NCBI GenBank assembly: GCA_002150815.3
Contig: NDFF03000150.1
Location: forward strand, 1-64,000
Direction of reading: 5' to 3'
Length of the DNA: 64,000 nt
From: Grammothele lineata
Lineage: Eukaryota; Basidiomycota; Agaricomycetes; Polyporales; Polyporaceae
Positions within the stretch are counted from its first letter, which is position 1. Every line of letters begins with the position of its first letter. Made by a program: the position numbers and the translations under genes. Shown piece by piece: positions 56,484-64,000 of the stretch. The notes under the pieces were generated by a model. It was not told the DNA's origin, did no database searches, and saw nothing but the letters and a program-made list of their open reading frames with translations.

Positions 56484-57926
56484 TTACCCACCTACACTCG
56501 TCCATACGCCGCTCCCCCATTTTGAATGTGTACTTTGACCTGGCGGCGTTGCCAGTTGACCCCAAAATGCCTGTGGTTTATTCGATGGGCGCTTGATTTG
56601 GGGCTTGGGTTGGCCAGCCGCCCGGTCCGGACGATTCCTTCCGCTGGCCAGGTATGAAGGTGATGACCAGACGGCTGTCAGACCCAAAGGCGGAGTGTCG
56701 GGTTCGCGAACGGACTCTGCGATACGCAGACCCATAAGCGATTGCAAAAGGCCGGCAGCGTGTGGAAGCTCCCCGAGCACAATCCGGTCGATGACGTCGG
56801 GGAGAGCGCATTGGATCGCTACGTTGGAGTAGTTCTTCGACATGAAGGAGACGGCGTGCTCCCGCAAGCGGTCGTACCTGTGACAATGATGAAGCAAAGT
56901 GAGCATGTTTTTACTCATACTAATGAGCGACGTTCCGCAGCTTACCGGGAAAAGAAGCCGGAGAACGCCTCTTGCACGACGTTCTGCGGGGTCAAACGCG
57001 ACACAATTTCGTTGTATGCCTTGCCCTGCAGCTCTGTCATCCCGTACTGTGCGATGAGTATCAGTGTTTGCCCCTCAGATTCCGCCATTTCAGCGACATA
57101 AATTCTGTGAGGTACTCACGAATTCTGCGAGGCGGTACATAGACTTCGGGGAACACCCCAGGGCCAGCTCCGCCCCGGCCGCGGGGGCCGGAGACGGCTG
57201 CTCTGACTTAAGAGGTAAAAAGTTGACCCTTCCAGTGTACAGATAGAACACAAAGGCTCTGAGCCTGGCATATAGAACGGACGAATCAGCGACCGCATTG
57301 CATTTTTGGAGACGTGACATTTGCGGGGGTTGCAGGAAACGCGATGCTCAATGATGCGTACGTTTTGTAAGCCATGTTAGGTATGAAGATTTGGTGGCGA
57401 CGTAGAGATGCGGTTGGGCTTCCAGCTTCAGCCACTGGAGGGATGGTAGGGATTGATTCTTCCTTTGGTTCACCCTTGTGCGATCCACGGGAGCCGGTGC
57501 TCGAGGCGGCAGTAAGCACGTTATCGTCGTCGTCCACATCGTCGTCCTTCCAATCTTCGAGGTCGCTGTCGGATTCGTAGTCATACTCTGTTTTCGCTGC
57601 GCATTGCCTAACCTCGAATCTCGAGTCGGTGCTCGTCTCCGCGAAGCCGGATGTCAGCACTGTTGAGCACGTTCAGCAATCTTGGCCGGCACTTTCACGA
57701 GGGGCTCAGACTCACATTTTGAGAAATGTTCCGAGCTCTCCTTCAAGATGGACCCGATGGCAACAACGGGTAGTGGATGGTCGATCTTGACTGTTCCATC
57801 GACGGAAACCGTGCGGCGCGTGAACGCGTACATGTGAACGTCCCGATACTCCGGAGGTTGCAGGGAATCCTTCAATGCCTTCTCGAGCGGGCTAAGAGTA
57901 CTACCTTTACTGACCATGGTCGTCAT
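56484..57926 (-). CDS. BTB/POZ domain protein, tandem copy 2
   Basis: Paralogue of the gene at 54439 with the same exon plan: PEYRDVHMYAFTRR, VVAIGSILKESSEHFSK, VLTSGFAETS, an acidic insert (YDYESDSDLEDWKDDD and DVDDDDNVLTA), HQIFIPNMAYKT, RAFVFYLYTGRVNFLPLKS, ELALGCSPKSMYRLAEF, MTELQGKAYNEIVSRLTPQN, YDRLREHAVSFMSKNYSN and ALPDVIDRIVLGELPHAAGL. The acidic insert lies at the same position in both copies and differs in sequence, so it is a family trait. The C-terminal ~90 residues are Pro/Ser/Gly-rich and unrelated to copy 1. The start is the ATG 57924-57926 (MTTMVSKGS). The frame ends TAA at 56484-56486, but this coincides with a donor-like GGTAAGC, so a further exon cannot be excluded. Confidence 0.78.
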
Positions 57927-58327
57927 ATCTGGGTATGTGATCAGTGGAGGAGGCGAGGTGAGAGTGAGGCCAAAGGACGGCACCGATTGGAGGCTGTAGA
58001 TATAGGATTCAATGTTTGCCTGGAAGATGACACTTTGTTTATGCTGCAGCACACATTATGCCGCAGCACCATACCTTCTGCTGACCCAGAAGCTTCTGAA
58101 GGTACTTGTAGAAGCGATCTGCACCCACGATCATACATGCCCCACGACAGGGAACGGAAATGAACGTAGAGCTTGGCGCGTGTCGAACCCTAGATTGATC
58201 CCACATCTCACACCATTAGAGGCTTTACAACAAGTTATGATATTAGGCGAAACATGCTGCTACCAAAACCGATAACGGAAAGACTCCCTCTCCTCGGATT
58301 CCAGAGAAGGCCGCATGCGCTCGACGT
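57927..58327. other. intergenic
   Basis: About 400 bp: BTB copy 2 promoter and SDH1 3' flank. No gene seen. Confidence 0.5.
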
Positions 58328-61166
<2,839 letters not shown>

Positions 61167-63945
61167 CTACGGTATCGCCCCTAGCGGGTCATACGGCGCC
61201 TGCTTCTGCTTTTGCTCGCGCGAGACCGCTCCATCCGACATGCTCCCCGAGAAAGACGGCGGAGGCGGCGGCTGCATCTGAGGGCTCCGGAACGACTGTG
61301 GCAGCGGCTGGGCGCGCGGTATCTGGGGCAGCGGGAGCACCGTCGACGTCCGGGGCGGCACGCGGGGAAGAGTTGTGATCGGCGAGTCCGAGCCCGAAAA
61401 GTCCGTTTTGGTGTAGTGCCACGGCGCATTGAACACCGACCCGCTCGAGATCGGGCTCTTCACGGTCGGAGCTGATGCAGGGGCAGGCGCGGATGCAGAT
61501 GGGGGGAAGGAGAGAGCGGTGGCGGAAGAGGGTGCACGTACGGTGTGTGCGTGGGCTACAGGGACACCGGTCGGGACGGGGGCAGCCTTCGTGGGTGGGC
61601 TCGAACCCGAGGCGTGCGGCATGAAGTAGTCTTGCGAACGGCGCACACCAACCCCTTGCGGCCGCGCTTCGATGGGGATCGCTGCAGCAGGCATCGGCGG
61701 ATGCGGAGTCGAGGCCTTCCTGCTCAAGGCTTCAGCGGCTTCCCGTCCTTTGCGCTCCTTCTCTCGACGTCGTTTGATTTCCTCTTCGCCCACGAGGCGA
61801 TCCTCTTCTAGTGTCGTGACGGTTCCTTTGAGCACGTCCCGGACGTAAGCTAGGCTCTCTAGCGCCTCCTGTTTTCGCTTGTGCAGCATCTTCTTGTCCT
61901 GGACGTCGCCTTCGTCTAGCAATAGGGTATCCACAATCCATCCGACTGCATCTCCGAGCTTGCGCTGTACGTCTCGCACGTGTGCCACCTCTCGTTCCAT
62001 CTCTAAGCGTGTACGCGGCTCCCATGGTGGACGTTCGGCCGGCCGTTCCGGGGACATCGGATACAGAGCATTGGCAGGTTGGGGAGTAAGAGGCAGCCGC
62101 GTCAACGCATTGGCAAGATCCGGAAGGTTTTTCTGCTTTCGACATGAGCAAAAGTTCTCACAACGTACGGACAGGGACCCACCTTGAGCTCTGAGACGGC
62201 ATTCATGACCGTCTTGTTGATACCCAAGCTTTCCCCGCGCTCCAGCAGCCCACGCGCGAACGACTCCGGTAGTCCCTTGGGCGTCGACACTTGCCGATTG
62301 TGCACCACCTTGCTCGGACCTGGTTCGTTCGGCGAAATTGGACTCGTTGTGAACGATCGGCTCCTCTCGCCCTGACGCGGCCGTCGATGAACTGGGGGCG
62401 ATATTGGAGGAGGCACCTCCGTCGTGATGCCCAGGAGGTTGTTGTTCGCGTGTATCACAGCTACCCCCGTCGTGGGCGTGGGCGACATCTGCAGAGTGAG
62501 AGCCTGGCGGATGAGCAGGGTTACATGGTGCTCTGAGGTCGTTGGCTCGGCGCTTCCGCCCGCAGCGACAGGATTGGACGGGTATCGGAGGAGGTATGTT
62601 AGCTGCATGCTGTAGTCCGCGGGTATCACTGTGACATACAATCAGCCCTGCTCCGTACATGGTAATTTCAAGAAACCTACTCTTGTTTCGTATGCGCACA
62701 AGCATGGCGACGCATATCCACATGGCTAGGTTGAAAGACGGGTCCACCGCGAACAGCCCGTCCCACATGACCATAGCGTCTTCCATACCAAACTCTCGCG
62801 TGAAGAGAAGACGCAGCCAACGACTGCCTCGACAGATTAGTGCATACCACACAGCGTAAGCTCAGAGAGAACGCACATCCCGTAGATCTGAGGCTCGATC
62901 CCCGCGCTCTGCATCGCCTTCCACAGCTCCGGGTCAACGCTCTTCAAGAAAATCGACTGGACGCGGTTGCACGCCTCCACGATCGGCGCGATGTACGGCT
63001 TGAGCGACACCCCATCCGCCGCGTTGAGCTGCACATGCGTCGCGAGCGGGGACGGGTCCGCGTGCGACTTGCCCTCGCGCCATTCGTACCACCGCCCGGC
63101 GCCCTTCATGACCGCGTCGAAGAGCAGCCACGCATCCGCTGCGATCCATGGGCGGGCGCAGAACTCTTTCACTTCTGTGCCTACGTCTGCGTCGTCTGAG
63201 AGGGAGTCGTAGTCGATGGCGTAGTAGAGCAGGGCGAGCAGCTCGTGCATGCCTTGTCGATAGCCAATGTCGGGGTGCATGTCGGAGTAAAGATAGAGGA
63301 TGTTTGTGAGCTCTGCTTGAACCTCCGCATCTCTGAAGTATGCGATGTCCGGGAACCTGTAGAGTCGTGCGATCAGCCGCGTTCATGCCGGGGGACACTA
63401 TCACAGAACGACGAAATAGCAGAATCATTCTGGTGGGGTGTGCGAGAGAACAAAGACGAAATATATGCGGCACTCACGTCCGTTCCACATCTTGCAAGAT
63501 CGTCTTTCGCAGTTCCATCGCCGCGAACCACTCCCTCCACGGATTCTGCCCGCCCGATCGTCCTTTCAGCCCTCTTGCGCTCACGCATACACACATCTAC
63601 ATCACGCACCTCATCATGCAGGCTCAATGGATTGTTCATCTCCAGGTTCCCCGCAGATCCCTCCGTACGGGGAGGCTGCGCGCCCGAACCGGGCACGGTG
63701 AACCCCTCCTCGTACCCGCCGTCCGGCGCGCGCATTTTCTCCATGAGCAGCCGGCGGTAGTCCTCTCGCGCCGCGCGGAGTGGTGCCCATGGCGGCGCCG
63801 CCTCGACGTCGGCGGTCTCTTGTAAGGGCTCGCTCGGTACAAGGAATAGCTAACGATGCACGATGCAGATGTGAGCAGGAGGCTTATTGGAGTGCACGCC
63901 CATGTTGAAGCGGATGTGTCGGCTGAACGCACCTTCCAAGCAAGA
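61167..63945 (-). CDS. TBC-domain Rab GTPase-activating protein (5' end outside window)
   Basis: Rab-GAP similar in plan to TBC1D5/GYP proteins. Its 5' end lies beyond the right edge: the first readable exon ends GRSLAWK (near 63939) and splices to LFLVPSEPLQE. The catalytic region follows: AAREDYRRLLMEKM, TILQDVERTFPDIAYF with the Arg finger (I-x-x-D-x-x-R), HPDIGYRQGMHELLALLYYA with the Gln finger, MQSAGIEPQIYGM and LRLLFTREFGMEDAMVMWDG, then MWICVAMLVRIRNK. The C-terminal half is long and disordered: Pro/Ser-rich with a possible coiled region (MEREVAHVRDVQRKLGDAV, LEEDRLVGEEEIKRRREKER), ending DPLGAIP and TAG at 61167-61169. It should inactivate a Rab protein on endosomal or autophagy membranes, by analogy with TBC1D5 only. 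Confidence 0.85.
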
Positions 63946-64000
63946 CTCCTCCCAGCGACGCCTGTGCCACCCCCCTCGTCCGCCGTATGAGTGCGGGAGA

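Overview
The window is nuclear DNA from a filamentous basidiomycete, most likely an agaricomycete (mushroom or polypore relative). The evidence is dense short genes on both strands, GC-rich coding sequence, very frequent canonical GT-AG introns of about 45-80 nt, and lineage-typical families (DUF6593, DUF6533-like, expanded F-box, MYND and BTB families) beside single-copy eukaryotic genes. I see no rRNA, tRNA, CRISPR array, operon or intact transposon. All gene models were joined by eye from exons in different frames, so internal boundaries are less certain than the identities.

Layout. 0.5-1.3 kb: decayed-looking DUF6533-type membrane protein fragment. 1.7-4.5 kb: two tandem MYND-finger genes, the second with an in-frame stop. 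4.7-9.2 kb (-): membrane-anchored beta-propeller/amidohydrolase, head to head with a MIF/tautomerase-like gene (9.7 kb). 10.8-11.9 kb: GNAT acetyltransferase. 12.3-13.9 kb: F-box gene. 14.2-18.5 kb (-): SCAP-like sterol sensor, head to head with the pyruvate dehydrogenase complex protein X gene (19.1-20.3 kb). 20.4-23.6 kb (-): RAD1 clamp subunit, head to head with HAT1 (24.0-26.0 kb). 27.2-28.1 kb: DUF6593 protein. 28.8-32.8 kb: tandem F-box paralogues. 33.2-35.0 kb: secreted GH88 hydrolase. 35.0-36.8 kb (-): another F-box gene. 37.4-41.0 kb (-): tryptophanyl-tRNA synthetase and TATA-binding protein. 41.7-43.2 kb (-): conserved protein I do not recognise. 43.6-46.0 kb: NTF2 and a LOG-type phosphoribohydrolase. 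46.1-48.5 kb (-): degenerate RNase III-like protein and a PI-PLC X-domain protein. 48.9-50.6 kb (-): a second GH88 gene, inverted relative to the first. 51.7-54.1 kb: Mediator subunit MED1. 54.4-57.9 kb (-): tandem BTB paralogues. 58.3-60.8 kb (-): succinate dehydrogenase flavoprotein. 61.2 kb to the right edge (-): TBC-domain Rab-GAP with its 5' end outside the window.

There is no operon logic. Housekeeping genes for transcription (TBP, MED1), translation (WRS), respiration (SDH1, PDX1), chromatin and DNA damage (HAT1, RAD1) and sterol regulation (SCAP) are interleaved with fast-evolving duplicated families (MYND, F-box, BTB, GH88). Three head-to-head pairs probably share bidirectional promoters. 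I found no clear candidate for a wholly new biological system. The most notable items are the propeller-amidohydrolase composite, the 22-nt microexon and 1.1-kb intron of RAD1, the acidic insertion that splits the BTB fold in both BTB copies, the degenerate RNase III-like protein, and the stop-containing MYND copy.
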